From contig JAEWKX010000369.1 of the NCBI GenBank assembly GCA_023393575.1, positions 1-5,140 of the forward strand: DNA of 5,140 nucleotides, in the 5' to 3' direction. The stretch's first letter is position 1; each line of letters starts with the position of its first letter. The notes beneath the pieces were generated by a model. It made no database searches. It was not told the DNA's origin and worked only from the letters and a program-made list of their open reading frames with translations. Both the position numbers and the translations under genes were made by a program. The stretch is from Pseudomonadota bacterium (lineage in GTDB: Bacteria > Pseudomonadota > Alphaproteobacteria > Rhizobiales > Rhizobiaceae). Below are positions 4,639 to 5,140 of this stretch, piece by piece.

Positions 4639-5140
4639 ATGGCTGATATCCGCAACGACTTCGTCGGCATCAAGTCGCCCAACCCCTTCTGGCTGGCCTC
4701 CGCGCCGCCCACAGACAAGGCCTACAATGTCGAGCGCGCCTTCAAGGCGGGCTGGGGCGGCGTGGTATGGAAGACGCTGGGTCAGGAAGGTCCGCCCGTC
4801 GTCAACGTCAACGGCCCGCGCTACGGCGCCATCTGGGGCGCCGACCGTCGCCTGCTCGGCTTGAACAACATCGAGCTGATCACCGACCGCGACCTCTACA
4901 TCAACCTGCGCGAGATGAAGCAGGTCAAGAAGAACTGGCCGGACCGGGCGATTGTCGCTTCCATCATGGTCCCCTGCGAGGAGGAGGCCTGGAAGGCTAT
5001 CCTGCCGCTCGTCGAGGAAACCGAGGTCGACGGCATCGAACTGAACTTCGGCTGTCCGCACGGCATGTCCGAGCGCGGCATGGGCTCCGCGGTCGGCCAG
5101 GTGCCGGAATATATCGAGATGGTGGTGCGCTGGTGCAAGC
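4639..5140 (+). CDS. preA: Dihydropyrimidine dehydrogenase, catalytic subunit PreA (partial, runs off right edge)
   Basis: Only the first 167 residues are visible; full-length proteins are about 410-440 residues, with two C-terminal [4Fe-4S] clusters expected outside the window. The visible part is the FMN-binding barrel that reduces uracil or thymine to the 5,6-dihydro form. NPFWLASAPPT (15-25) and GWGGVVWKTLG (38-48) are FMN-site segments. Active-site residues align with pig dihydropyrimidine dehydrogenase at a constant offset of 532: N77 (Asn609), E79 (Glu611), N136 (Asn668), C139 (the catalytic Cys671) and H141 (His673). The position of Ser670 is glycine (G138). The ATG is preceded by a strong site, GGGAGGAAG at 4627-4635, giving efficient translation just 13 bases after the preT stop. 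Together with PreT it forms the first enzyme of reductive pyrimidine catabolism. Confidence 0.95.
   Translation, partial: MADIRNDFVGIKSPNPFWLASAPPTDKAYNVERAFKAGWGGVVWKTLGQEGPPVVNVNGPRYGAIWGADRRLLGLNNIELITDRDLYINLREMKQVKKNWPDRAIVASIMVPCEEEAWKAILPLVEETEVDGIELNFGCPHGMSERGMGSAVGQVPEYIEMVVRWCK

Noticed and set aside
3969..4718. Long open frame on the minus strand across preT
   Set aside because: It is antisense to conserved FAD/NAD(P)-binding sequence, has no recognisable domain and no ribosome binding context.
3407..4864. Long open frame on the plus strand within preT and preA
   Set aside because: It is an Arg-rich out-of-frame shadow typical of GC-rich DNA, and it spans two well-identified genes.
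5092..5094. Apparent loss of the catalytic cysteine in PreA (valine in GSAVGQ where the mammalian enzyme has LACGQ)
   Set aside because: The catalytic cysteine is in the NxxCPHG motif, and it is present here as C139.

Overview
The window is GC-rich, gene-dense DNA from an alphaproteobacterium, most likely a member of the Rhizobiales (Rhizobiaceae-like). This rests on codon use, on the types of protein present (a short receiver-only response regulator, a DUF2325 protein, a two-subunit dihydropyrimidine dehydrogenase), on two EcfG-type promoter motifs, and on an intergenic palindrome of the style common in rhizobia. The exact genus cannot be read from the sequence. I see no rRNA, tRNA, CRISPR array, insertion sequence or prophage gene.

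Left part (1-1524). On the minus strand lie the N-terminal half of a chromate transporter (chrA, running off the left edge) and, upstream of it, a single-domain response regulator. A 59-residue, charged, probably disordered protein is encoded divergently on the plus strand. The 192-base gap between these two divergent genes holds two motifs of identical form, GGAAC-N16-TGTT, one on each strand and each pointing at its own gene. They look like promoters for an EcfG/RpoE2-type general stress response sigma factor. This is the most interesting regulatory signal in the window.

Middle part (1597-3055). A group II truncated haemoglobin and a DUF423 membrane protein form a tight plus-strand pair, 3 bases apart, with a GTG start on the second. 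They converge on a minus-strand pair: a DUF2325 protein followed by an overlapping 74-residue protein of unknown function. A palindrome resembling rhizobial intergenic mosaic elements lies in the gap where the two pairs converge.

Right part (3056-5140). An AT-rich divergent control region with a 25-base dyad separates the DUF2325 gene from preT and preA (the latter cut by the right edge). These encode the two subunits of bacterial dihydropyrimidine dehydrogenase: PreT takes electrons from NAD(P)H through FAD and iron-sulfur clusters, and PreA reduces uracil or thymine at FMN. This is the first step of reductive pyrimidine breakdown. Dihydropyrimidinase and beta-ureidopropionase genes would be expected further right, outside the window.

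Most of the window is ordinary accessory metabolism. The candidates for something less described are the stress-type divergent promoter pair with its two small genes, and the cysteine-rich DUF2325 gene with its overlapping partner.
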